Shown piece by piece: positions 7,173 to 14,769 of a stretch of DNA of 15,412 bases. Source of the stretch: Deltaproteobacteria bacterium UBA2957. Its GTDB lineage: Bacteria > Myxococcota_A > UBA796. The translations under genes and the position numbers were made by a program. Every line of letters starts with the position of its first letter. The stretch's first letter is position 1. The stretch is taken from assembly GCA_002348535.1 (NCBI GenBank), contig DEBL01000001.1:1-15412 (forward strand). Direction: 5' to 3'. The notes below the pieces were generated by a model. The model saw nothing but the letters and a program-made list of their open reading frames with translations, searched no databases and had not been told where the DNA came from.

Positions 7173-8521
7173 GGAACGAGCCGCTCGGCTGCGAAGCCCC
7201 GGTCCTCTGTTGGCCCTGGAAGTGCATCCTCGTCCATTGCGGCAATGGCCCGCTGCAGACGTGTCCGCGTCATATCGATGACCCGATCGAAGCCTGCTCG
7301 CTTTCCTGCAGAGCGTTCGCCCACCGGCTCAGGACGCTGAATGAGAACGAATTGCAAGCCCGCGTTTCGTTCACGATTTTCCGCGAGCACCGCGTGTCCG
7401 GTCGTTCCAGACCCGGCAAAGAAGTCCAGTACGATGTCGCCCGGTTGATGGGTGAACCAGCGGACAATTCTCTGCGCCACAGTCAGTGGTTTTGGATGGT
7501 CGAAGGGCACCCCCATCTTGGCCAAACGGCGGTCGTCGGATGAGCCATCTTTGAAGATGGACGGTACGTTCTCCGTTTGGACTTCATGCAGGAAGTACTT
7601 TCGCCTGGGCTGGGTTTGCTCATCGGCTCCAAAGACGACACGACCTTCGGCCAATAAGCGAGTCATTGTTCGCGGGGGGTTCCGCCATCCTCGCTCTGGA
7701 ACTGGACAAGGCTTGCCGGTTTCAGGGTGAATCAGTGGAACAAAGTAGTGGTCCGGCGCCCGCTTCTTGTTGGGCCATGCCATGCTCACGGCTTGGTACA
7801 CCCGCCCACTGGAGTCGATACGATTGTAGGCTCGCTCACCCGGACGGAATGCACGTTGGTCCCGCAGCCACGCAGCAAACGCTTTGTTGATGTCGTCGAG
7901 GGTCCGCGCGCGGCGATGAGGCTTGAGTGCGACGGACGGGAGCCGATACCGGCTCGCGGTTTTTGCGAGATCGGGGGGCAGCATGACCTTGCCCAACGTG
8001 CCCATGAGGTCTGTAGCTTTCGCTAGCATTGCCTCTACGTTGGGTTTGGCTTGTTCAAGTGGGTGAAACTGCGACTTACGCTTGGCGAAGGCCACGATAG
8101 ATTCGTGCTGGACGGCGATGGAATTCGCATCTCCCTTTGGGTTGCCTTTGTCCCATACGATTGTCCCGAGCCGGTTTTCCCGTCCGAAAATATCATCCAG
8201 AAGCACCGTGAGGCGTGCGACCTCGTGTTCATCGATGTGCACCACAATGGCGCCGCCCTCGCACAACAGGGTGTGGGCGGCCTCGAGGCGCGGGCGCATC
8301 ATCATTACCCACTCCTCACCGCGATTGTCTTCGTATGTGAACTGATTGCCTGTGTTGTACGGCGGGTCGATGTATGCAAGCTTGACCCGGCCTGAATGGG
8401 TTGGCAGCAGGGCCGCCATGACGGCGAGATTGTCGCCCTCAATCACGCGATTCTTGGTTGTCTCTATCCGGACGGACATGCCCGCAACCGGCTCAATACG
8501 GGTGGATTGGGGTGGGGTCAC
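7169..8521 (-). CDS. Beta-class site-specific DNA methyltransferase (type III Mod-like), no restriction partner seen
   Basis: Motif order identifies the class. The catalytic motif IV DPPY (residues 52-55, in YIDPPYNTGNQF) comes first and the SAM-binding motif DFFAGSGTT (366-374) comes near the end, as in beta-class amino-methyltransferases. The DPPY form and the close resemblance to Mod proteins (YIDPPYNTG, NPKG..., HPKPLTVAQRIVRWFT) favour N6-adenine methylation. The region between, about residues 160-310, would hold the target-recognition domain. At 450 residues it is shorter than classical type III Mod subunits, and no Res-like or other nuclease gene is adjacent, so it looks like an orphan modification enzyme. 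The frame opens with GTG at 8521; an ATG at 8479 (residue 15) is an alternative and leaves the GDNL motif intact. Both have weak ribosome sites. It leads the tight operon, with its stop overlapping the membrane protein start by 4 bp. Confidence 0.9.
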   Translation of the reverse strand: MTPPQSTRIEPVAGMSVRIETTKNRVIEGDNLAVMAALLPTHSGRVKLAYIDPPYNTGNQFTYEDNRGEEWVMMMRPRLEAAHTLLCEGGAIVVHIDEHEVARLTVLLDDIFGRENRLGTIVWDKGNPKGDANSIAVQHESIVAFAKRKSQFHPLEQAKPNVEAMLAKATDLMGTLGKVMLPPDLAKTASRYRLPSVALKPHRRARTLDDINKAFAAWLRDQRAFRPGERAYNRIDSSGRVYQAVSMAWPNKKRAPDHYFVPLIHPETGKPCPVPERGWRNPPRTMTRLLAEGRVVFGADEQTQPRRKYFLHEVQTENVPSIFKDGSSDDRRLAKMGVPFDHPKPLTVAQRIVRWFTHQPGDIVLDFFAGSGTTGHAVLAENRERNAGLQFVLIQRPEPVGERSAGKRAGFDRVIDMTRTRLQRAIAAMDEDALPGPTEDRGFAAERLVP

Positions 8522-8722
8522 GGTGTCGATTTCCCCGCAGATGACGGCCCGGGTGGACCGGTTCGCCGACCGGTTCGACGGACAGCCTGTGGGGAGTACA
8601 GGGGAAGGCTCATGAATCGAGCATATCGGCCCCGTGCAGGCGTCCGCAAGGTGGACATCAACCGAGCATCACACCATCAACAGGGCGGGCTTGATACGGG
8701 GGTATTGATTGGAGTTCTGACC
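8522..8722. promoter_or_regulatory. Divergent intergenic region with a tandem ACCGGT-containing repeat
   Basis: About 200 bp separate two divergently read transcription units, so promoters for both are expected here. The 10-mer GACCGGTTCG occurs twice, at 8556-8565 and 8568-8577, a 12-bp period. Because its core ACCGGT is self-complementary, the pair also forms an inverted repeat (ACCGGT, six bases, ACCGGT). That layout could be an operator, or chance in GC-rich DNA. For the minus strand, TTGCGG (complement of 8644-8649) and TATGCT (complement of 8620-8625) with an 18-bp spacer form a weak sigma70-like pair, matching 4 of 6 consensus bases each. No convincing promoter was seen for the plus strand. 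Confidence 0.35.
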
Positions 8723-9622
8723 ATGGACACGCACCATCGATCTGACCCTCGGAAGGACCGTGCGGTCGCTCGGACCGCGGGCCTTACCCAAGTGTGCCGA
8801 GTGCTTGGTCTTGAGGAGAATGCTGCAGCGCAATTTTTGGCACTGTTTGATGAGTGTCTTGCAGACTACTCGGCCTTGTCGATCGATCCGTCCACCGGCG
8901 CCCTTGGGATCATGACCCTAGGATCGGGTCAGGCGCATGCGTTTCGAATCGTCAAGTTCATGGAGCAAGCCAAGCAATCAGAAGCCGCCATCGAGCAATT
9001 TTTGGGGCGGGTCCGCCATTTTGATGCCGAAAACATCGCTGTAAAAGCAGAAATTGACCGGCGCGGCGTTCGAGAGGTCACCACCTATGTACGCCAAGAA
9101 ATTGAACCTAAAGTCGCGCATGCATGCCTTGCCGATGCCGGTGTGGATGTGGCTTCGGTGGGGCTGATGGAAGCGGTTTTTGAAGCCCTCGATTCGGCTA
9201 CAGTCTGCGCTGTGGCCACGGCCGCGACCGTCTCAGGGGATGCGGTCGAAAAGATCTATTTTGCATCACCGGATGCCGCGATGGACTGGAACCGAGTTCG
9301 CTTGGTGGGTCAGCTGGTGGGGCTCTCAGACCTTGACTGGTCGCCAATCGATGCGCAGCGATCGACGCTTTCGATATCGGGTATGGAGTTGTCATTGGGC
9401 TTTCGAGGTGGTCGAGCCCTCCCCGGTGTGACGCTCGCCTTTCAGTCAGTGTCGCCGGAGGTTGTCGCCGGCCTGCTTGGCTCTCGAACTGAGCGAGAGA
9501 CTGCGGATCGAATCCGAGTTCTCTGGGACCGAACCGTCCATGATGAAGTTCGGATTCGGATTGTTCCAGGCGGTCCGATGGGCCTCAAGACGTGTGCTGT
9601 GCGGGCACAGGAGGTCGGATAA
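8723..9622 (+). CDS. Cytoplasmic protein of unknown function, 299 residues
   Basis: I do not recognise this protein. The ATG at 8723 follows GGAG with an 8-base gap and is the preferred start. The frame is open further upstream, with another ATG at 8612 preceded by a purine-rich tract, so an extension of 37 residues is possible. The protein has no signal peptide or membrane helix. The N-terminal part (to about residue 90) is helical and includes VCRVLGLEENAAAQFLALFDECLADYSAL. The middle (roughly 75-170) is predicted helical and rich in charged residues, and the C-terminal half alternates strands such as KIYFASPDAAMDWNRVRLVG and STLSISGMELSLGFRGG. This pattern could fit a small-molecule-binding or barrel fold, but no catalytic motif is evident. 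Its stop is 3 bp before the permease start, so the two are almost certainly cotranscribed and may act together. Confidence 0.8.
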   Translation: MDTHHRSDPRKDRAVARTAGLTQVCRVLGLEENAAAQFLALFDECLADYSALSIDPSTGALGIMTLGSGQAHAFRIVKFMEQAKQSEAAIEQFLGRVRHFDAENIAVKAEIDRRGVREVTTYVRQEIEPKVAHACLADAGVDVASVGLMEAVFEALDSATVCAVATAATVSGDAVEKIYFASPDAAMDWNRVRLVGQLVGLSDLDWSPIDAQRSTLSISGMELSLGFRGGRALPGVTLAFQSVSPEVVAGLLGSRTERETADRIRVLWDRTVHDEVRIRIVPGGPMGLKTCAVRAQEVG

Positions 9623-9625
9623 CCG

Positions 9626-10375
9626 TTGTCGATGGATGCATTTATCGCCACAGCACTGGATCCGATGACCGCACTCATCGTGGGTGTGGTCTTCTGTGCA
9701 GTGGTGGTCCGCGCGGCATTTGGTTTTGGAGACGTGCTGGTAAGCGTGCCCATTTTGGTGTTGGTTGTCGACCCTCGATTGGTCATTCCTCTCATGGGTT
9801 TGGTCGGCGCGACCAATGCGCTCCTGCTCTTGCTGCGTGAACGAACAGCAGTCCAGTGGAAGCCAGTACGATTTCTATTGATGGCCTCGGTTGTCGGCGT
9901 CCCGATTGGGGCGTGGCTGCTGACCTGGGTGGATGCGCGGAGCATCAATCTCGCGCTGGGAGTTACGCTCGTAATGTTCTGTGCGTGGAGCTTACGGGGT
10001 CGGTCGATGCCGCGACTGACATCCCCGCTGTGGGCCTTTCCATTCGGATTTGGCGCCGGATTGATGGGCGGTGCTGTGACGGCCACTGGTCCGCCCATCG
10101 TGGTCTACAGTACGACCCAAGACTGGAAGCCTGAAGAGCGTCGGGCCACCATGCAGGGATTCTTTTTGCCCAATGGACTGTTCGTTTTGGTCTCGCACTT
10201 TGTGGCCGACCTGTGGACGCCGCAGGTGTTGCACACCTACGCATTGACGATTCCAGTGTGCATCTGTGCCTTACCGGTCGGTGCTGCGCTCGCATCTCGG
10301 TGGAGTCAAGCCCGATTCGAGCGCCTGACCCTAATCGTATTGTTGGGCACAGGAGTATTGCTCTTAGTGTCTTGA
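9626..10375 (+). CDS. TauE/SafE-family (DUF81) permease
   Basis: The protein is a 249-residue hydrophobic membrane protein with about seven or eight helices in two related halves. The first half carries FGFGDVLVSVPIL (residues 32-44) and the second carries GFGAGLMGGA...TGPPIVVY (141-161). This internally repeated glycine/proline-rich signature is typical of the TauE/SafE family, whose characterised members move sulfite, sulfoacetate or other small organic anions across the inner membrane. The substrate cannot be assigned. The start is uncertain: TTG at 9626 lies 11 bases after GGAGG (9610-9614), a usable spacing, while ATG at 9632 lies 17 bases away and would remove only two residues. The gene follows the unknown 299-residue protein by 3 bp and precedes carbamate kinase by 37 bp, suggesting the permease feeds or drains a carbamoyl- or amide-type metabolic step. 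Confidence 0.85.
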   Translation: MSMDAFIATALDPMTALIVGVVFCAVVVRAAFGFGDVLVSVPILVLVVDPRLVIPLMGLVGATNALLLLLRERTAVQWKPVRFLLMASVVGVPIGAWLLTWVDARSINLALGVTLVMFCAWSLRGRSMPRLTSPLWAFPFGFGAGLMGGAVTATGPPIVVYSTTQDWKPEERRATMQGFFLPNGLFVLVSHFVADLWTPQVLHTYALTIPVCICALPVGAALASRWSQARFERLTLIVLLGTGVLLLVS

Positions 10376-10412
10376 TCGTGCATTCTCGACGAAGACTATC
10401 CTTGGAGAATCC

Positions 10413-11360
10413 ATGTCGAATCGTGCTTTGAGCGTGGTTGCAATGGGCGGAAACTCGCTGATCAGCCCCGAGCTTGCGCCCACGGTACGCAATCAGTTTG
10501 CCCTCGCCGCACGCGCTGTGGTTCCCATCGCTGACCTGTTGGGGGAAGGCGAACGGATGGTGGTGACCCACGGCAATGGACCACAAGTTGGGTTCATGGC
10601 TTTGCGCTCCGAACTCAGCCGCGAACACATCCATGAGGTCCCACTCGACTCACTTGTTGCCAACACCCAAGGTTCCCTCGGCTACATGCTTCAGCGGGCC
10701 CTCGGTCAAGAGTTGCGTCTGCGGCGACTTCCTCAAGAGGTCATCACAATTGTGACCGAGGTGGAAGTGGACGCGAATGATGATGCGTTTGAAGAGCCCA
10801 CGAAACCCATTGGTCGGTTCTACACCGATGAAGACTCTGACACGCTTGCTATGGATCGGGGGTGGGACATGGTGTACGTCGAAGGGCAAGGATGGCGGCG
10901 TGTCGTGCCCAGCCCGATACCCCAGCGAATCGTCCAACTCGAAACCATTCGCACACTCGTTGATTTGGGCGTGCTTGTCGTGTGTTGTGGGGGCGGAGGG
11001 ATTCCCGTCGTTCAATCCGAGGGGGGGACTCTGCACGGAATTGAGGCGGTGATCGACAAGGACCGCGTGTCGGCCATGTTGGGTCTGGCCTTGGGTGCGG
11101 AACGGTTGTTCCTGACCACGGGCACCGATGCGATTTATGCGGACTTCAACGGTCCCAACAAGCAACGTCTGACGCAGTTGACGGTCAGTGAGGTTCTGGA
11201 GATGGCTGACAGGGGTGAGTTTCCTCCGGGTTCGATGGGCCCGAAGGTGGACGCTGCGGTTCAGTTTGTTCAGGGCGGCGGCCAAGTCGCTGTGGTGTGC
11301 AGTCCAGAGGATTTGGTCGAAGCGTTCAAAGGGAAGGCGGGCACTGCAATTGTGAAATAG
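10413..11360 (+). CDS. arcC: Carbamate kinase
   Basis: The enzyme transfers phosphate between carbamoyl phosphate and ADP, giving ATP and carbamate (then ammonia and CO2). It is usually the last step of arginine deiminase, agmatine or allantoin/oxamate degradation in the cytoplasm. At 315 residues it is full length. Family motifs are all visible: GGNSL (12-16), THGNGPQVG (52-60), NTQGSLGYMLQRAL (84-97), EPTKPIGRFY (128-137, K131), VVPSPIP (164-170), CCGGGGIPV (191-199), IDKDRVSAML (214-223, K216) and GSMGPKVDAA (273-282, K278). The ATG follows GGAG (10404-10407) with a 5-base gap. No arginine deiminase, ornithine carbamoyltransferase, putrescine carbamoyltransferase or FdrA-like gene is in the window. 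Its partners are the TauE/SafE permease and the unknown protein, so the source of carbamoyl phosphate is unclear. The symbol follows the family; the pathway is not implied. Confidence 0.95.
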   Translation: MSNRALSVVAMGGNSLISPELAPTVRNQFALAARAVVPIADLLGEGERMVVTHGNGPQVGFMALRSELSREHIHEVPLDSLVANTQGSLGYMLQRALGQELRLRRLPQEVITIVTEVEVDANDDAFEEPTKPIGRFYTDEDSDTLAMDRGWDMVYVEGQGWRRVVPSPIPQRIVQLETIRTLVDLGVLVVCCGGGGIPVVQSEGGTLHGIEAVIDKDRVSAMLGLALGAERLFLTTGTDAIYADFNGPNKQRLTQLTVSEVLEMADRGEFPPGSMGPKVDAAVQFVQGGGQVAVVCSPEDLVEAFKGKAGTAIVK

Positions 11361-11439
11361 CGTCGATATTTGGTCGCCTGCACGCTGCGGGTGGAAGACC
11401 ATTGCTGTGTACGATCCGCCGTGTGCGACTCATGCAGAC

Positions 11440-11470
11440 TGAAATGATATAGCTCGAAGCTATGGTTTCA
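11440..11470. other. Perfect-arm hairpin in an AT-rich intergenic island
   Basis: Between carbamate kinase (stop at 11360) and the next plus-strand gene lies about 180-220 bp of noncoding DNA. It includes an AT-rich patch that contrasts with the GC-rich surroundings. ATAGCT (11449-11454), a CGA loop and AGCTAT (11458-11463) form a perfect stem. It is flanked by TGAAA (11440-11444) and TTTCA (11466-11470), which pair outside a small asymmetric internal loop. No U-tract follows, so it is not a standard intrinsic terminator. TGATATAG occurs at 11445-11452 and again at 11477-11484. It could be an operator, an mRNA-stabilising stem after arcC, or a control element for the downstream lipoprotein gene. 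Confidence 0.4.
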
Positions 11471-11581
11471 TGGATTTGATATAGATTTAATTTCGACACG
11501 CACTCCAAGGCTTGCCTTTCGAACAGGTCGCTGGGCACAATGGAAAGGTTGTTGTGCCGTTACGGTACGGGGGCTGCGCGG

Positions 11582-12433
11582 ATGTTGAACATTGCGAATC
11601 GGGGGGTTCGAATACCGTTGGCGGGCATTGCCGTTCTGCTGGGGGTGTTGCTCGCCGGTTGCTTTGATGTGTCGGCCCAATCGTCAGCCGGGAATTTCAA
11701 GGTCAAAGCCAAGAAGGTCCGCCATGAGGTGAAGGTGATTCGTCCCGGGGAACTGGGACCGTTCTTTGAGCGATATCCAGACGAAAAGCTTCGATACGTT
11801 GCGTATCGATCGCTGGAGGCTCAGCGAGAACGACTTCGGGCTGGTCGCACGGCATGGACGGCGCTCGACGTCGTGGCCATGGTCGAGATGGCTCAGCGAG
11901 ACATGAACGCGGAGTACCAACCGCTCCGGTCTGTCGCCACCAAGCATTTCGTATGGGCACGTCTGGAAGGGCTCGAGCCCGGCCAGTTGGTGTCCATGAT
12001 GGATGGGCCCCATGCGAAGTCCGTGGTGAAGTGGATCTCCGACTTCAATGCTCAGGGCCGTCCCAATCTGGAGGGTCGTCTCAACCGGCACGATTTCGCA
12101 GCACTTCAGCGGTACGCAATGGAGAACCTGCCGTCATCGCGTAGCTTGCTCCGCTGGACCTTTGAGCAGGATAAGCGGCCCGGCCAAGTGGCGGGCTTCC
12201 TTGGACGGGAGTGGACGGAGACCCAACTCAAAGAGATTATGCGGATGTGGTGCACCTCTGAAGGATGGTCGCCTCTGGCGCATTCTGGCGACCTTTCGGC
12301 GCGGGAGCGACATGCGGTGCAAGTCGCATTTGATCGCCTCCAGAAGTCAACCGACCCGCTCACCCGGCGTGAGACAAAGCGATGGGAGGAATGGTTTCAG
12401 AGTCGGATAAAGAAGGTCGCGAAGCTCCGATAG
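11582..12433 (+). CDS. Probable lipoprotein or exported helical protein of unknown function
   Basis: The N-terminus from the ATG at 11582 has two arginines, a hydrophobic core and the lipobox-like LLAGC ending at C27, which fits signal peptidase II processing and lipid attachment. A signal peptidase I site (VSA, then QS) lies just after, so a cleaved soluble form is possible. The frame also has an ATG at 11540, which would give a 41-residue leader, and neither start has a strong ribosome site. I prefer 11582 for its normal leader length. The mature part (about 255 residues) is predicted strongly helical and basic, with many Arg, Lys and Glu residues. It includes ERYPDEKLRYVAYRSLEAQR and a C-terminal ETKRWEEWFQSRIKK. 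No known domain is recognised. Its stop is 2 bp from the convergent stop of the RND exporter gene, leaving no room for separate terminators. Confidence 0.78.
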   Translation: MLNIANRGVRIPLAGIAVLLGVLLAGCFDVSAQSSAGNFKVKAKKVRHEVKVIRPGELGPFFERYPDEKLRYVAYRSLEAQRERLRAGRTAWTALDVVAMVEMAQRDMNAEYQPLRSVATKHFVWARLEGLEPGQLVSMMDGPHAKSVVKWISDFNAQGRPNLEGRLNRHDFAALQRYAMENLPSSRSLLRWTFEQDKRPGQVAGFLGREWTETQLKEIMRMWCTSEGWSPLAHSGDLSARERHAVQVAFDRLQKSTDPLTRRETKRWEEWFQSRIKKVAKLR

Positions 12434-12435
12434 AC

Positions 12436-14715
12436 TCAGGCGGCGGAGCGGTAACGAAGCCATCCAACGTGCGCCATCGCCGGGACGAGCAGCAGATCTG
12501 CCATCATGGCGGCGACTAGGGAAAACGGCAGTAGGATTCCCACGACTTCAATGGAGTAGTACGAACTGAGGGTCATTGGCATAAAGCCCAGCGCCAAGAT
12601 GAGTGTGGTCATGACAATGGCGCGCCCCGCGAACCGAAATGTACGCTCGATGGCCTCGTTGGCTGATGCCGATCGCTCCGATTCGATTCGGAAGCGCATC
12701 AGGAAGTGAATGGTGTCATCCACACCGATTCCAATGGCCATCATGAGGACCACCAGCGTGTCTGAGTCGATATCGCCCCAGACGAGGCCGCAGAGGGCCG
12801 TTGTCGCGAGGAGTGGAAACAGGTTGGGAACGATCGATGCGAGACCGATCGCGGAACTCCGAAGACCAATCATCATGAGCAGTGTAATGCCGATGATGGA
12901 AGCAACGACACCGTTTCGCTGGCCGCTCACAATTTCATCGAGCCATGCACCGGTGAGGGCAATCATGCCCGTGCACTTCACAGTCAAGTCGTCGGGCAGG
13001 ATGTCTGCGGCGAGGGCTTCGATCGATTCGGCCAACTCATGGGTAGAGCGCATGCGATATTCGGATACCCGCAGCGAGAGATGGGTAGCGGAACGGTCAA
13101 AGTTGAGGACCGGATCCAGAGCGGACCCTCCCCCAAGTTCAAACAGCAGGAGTTCTTGGGCCACACTTTCCTTGCTCCGTGGCAGGTCGCCCTCTCCTCC
13201 CAAGGTCTCGTGGACCCGGCGAAGTACATCCACAAGAGAGGTCACCTGATCGACTTCAGGCATGGCCTCCAGTTTGTCCTCGAGCGTGGCGAGGGCGTTG
13301 ATTACATCCGGATCAAGAATGCGGTCTGGATTGGCTGCATTGATGAAGATGTCCAGCGATTGGGTGCTGGCATACTCCTGTTCAAAGAAGTCATTGTCGA
13401 CCCGAACGACATTTTGCTCATCGAGGCGATTGAGCATGTGGGTCTCGATGGTGTGTTGGTTCGCCGTGTAGATGCAGAATCCGCTGATGGCGGCGAAGAT
13501 GGCGATGATGGTTCGCGGTCGACGGAATGAAATGGATGCCGACCAGCGAACAATTCCATCGACGATCCGAGCGATCGGGTTGTTTAAATCGACCTGCCTT
13601 GTTTCAGGAGTGGCCCCGAGGTTGGCAGCAATCGGAACCAAGGTCATGGCCAGCAGCAGCGCAATCGACACACCGAGTCCGAGAACCCAACCGAGTTCCC
13701 TGAACATTGGAGTTGGAATCAACGATATGGATACAAAGCCGACAAAGGTGGTGACGCTGGTGAGCAGGCATGCACGACCCACATCTTCCGCGCTGGCCAA
13801 GATGGCTTCTCGCTTGGGTCGACCCTGTTGGAGTTCGTGCAGATACGCACTCCACATGTGAATGACATCGCTTACCGCCACGACCGTAACGACGGATGGA
13901 ATCATTCCGTAGAAGATGCTGAGTCTCGAGTTGACCGTCGCGGCGATCCCGAGGCACCACAGGACGCTGAGGCTGCTCACCCCGATCGAGAGCACAACGG
14001 GGAGTGAGGTTCGAAACAGCAGCGTGACGATCAGCGTCAGCACAACCATGACGATCGGCAGAATCGCTTTGAAAGCAAATTGAGTCTGTACGATCAACTC
14101 TGTCAGGATTGCCGGGAAGCCCGCGCGGTGAACTGCTGAGGCGGGGTAGCCGTTGTCAGCGAATGCTTTAAGCGCGTGATTGACAATGCGCGGACCTTCT
14201 TCGCCAGAGCGGCTTGGCTTCACCGTGAGTTCGACGAGAACCGCTGCATTCGTTCCCGATGCACCGAGCACGGTTTGCCGTAGGATGGGGTCGGATTGAA
14301 CCTCGCGAATGAGTGCAGATCGACCATCTGGGTCGGCTCGGGCGGATGCTGAATACGACTCCACCAATAAACCGCCGTCCACGGACTGGACTCGGTCGAG
14401 GGTTAGCAGGCTGGTGGTGGTTCGGACCTCGGGGTCGGATTCAATTTGTGCCACGATGGCCTCGAGCCGATCGAGAGCGTCGGTCGAGAGCGGGTCGGGT
14501 TCGGTGTAGGCGATTGCAAAGACCTCATCCGACCCGAACTCCTCGATGTGCTCGAGATAGCGGAGGTACTCGACATCCTCGCCGAAAAACATTTCACCGA
14601 TGCTGCTTGCAATCACCGTCTGCGAGACACTCCATGCTGCTGCCGCGGTTGCGATCGCGATGGTCACCATCACACGGTACTGGTTACGGAGTACCCAACG
14701 GAAATAGGCTTGCAT
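12436..14715 (-). CDS. RND-superfamily MMPL-type exporter
   Basis: About 759 residues from the ATG at 14715. A TTG at 14733 would add six residues, and neither start has a clear ribosome site. The layout is that of single-polypeptide MMPL/Patched-like RND exporters: one N-terminal helix, a large extracytoplasmic loop (about residues 40-205), a cluster of five helices, a linker and the same arrangement repeated, giving roughly 12 membrane segments. The proton-relay-type acidic residues are visible in both halves: VAVSDVIHMWSAY in the first bundle and AIGIGVDDTIHFLMRF in the second. These proteins export lipids, hopanoids or other hydrophobic compounds using proton motive force. They can work alone, and no membrane-fusion protein or outer-membrane channel gene is beside it. 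The convergent lipoprotein gene and divergent Nudix gene give no substrate clue. Confidence 0.92.
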   Translation of the reverse strand: MQAYFRWVLRNQYRVMVTIAIATAAAAWSVSQTVIASSIGEMFFGEDVEYLRYLEHIEEFGSDEVFAIAYTEPDPLSTDALDRLEAIVAQIESDPEVRTTTSLLTLDRVQSVDGGLLVESYSASARADPDGRSALIREVQSDPILRQTVLGASGTNAAVLVELTVKPSRSGEEGPRIVNHALKAFADNGYPASAVHRAGFPAILTELIVQTQFAFKAILPIVMVVLTLIVTLLFRTSLPVVLSIGVSSLSVLWCLGIAATVNSRLSIFYGMIPSVVTVVAVSDVIHMWSAYLHELQQGRPKREAILASAEDVGRACLLTSVTTFVGFVSISLIPTPMFRELGWVLGLGVSIALLLAMTLVPIAANLGATPETRQVDLNNPIARIVDGIVRWSASISFRRPRTIIAIFAAISGFCIYTANQHTIETHMLNRLDEQNVVRVDNDFFEQEYASTQSLDIFINAANPDRILDPDVINALATLEDKLEAMPEVDQVTSLVDVLRRVHETLGGEGDLPRSKESVAQELLLFELGGGSALDPVLNFDRSATHLSLRVSEYRMRSTHELAESIEALAADILPDDLTVKCTGMIALTGAWLDEIVSGQRNGVVASIIGITLLMMIGLRSSAIGLASIVPNLFPLLATTALCGLVWGDIDSDTLVVLMMAIGIGVDDTIHFLMRFRIESERSASANEAIERTFRFAGRAIVMTTLILALGFMPMTLSSYYSIEVVGILLPFSLVAAMMADLLLVPAMAHVGWLRYRSAA

Positions 14716-14769
14716 CCACGGAGTGTCGCACAAGCGGACTGAACGTGGACCCTAAGATTTGAGGACGCG

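Noticed and set aside
10650..11402. 250-codon minus-strand frame opposite carbamate kinase
   Set aside because: Carbamate kinase has every family motif on the plus strand. The reverse frame has a His/Arg-rich composition typical of a shadow.
11601..11617. GGGTTCGAATACC resembles a tRNA T-arm
   Set aside because: It lies in the signal-peptide coding part of the lipoprotein gene, and no acceptor, D or anticodon arms could be fitted around it.
14734..14769. Possible promoter (TAAGAT at 14753-14758) between the RND and Nudix genes
   Set aside because: No -35-like hexamer lies at a workable distance.
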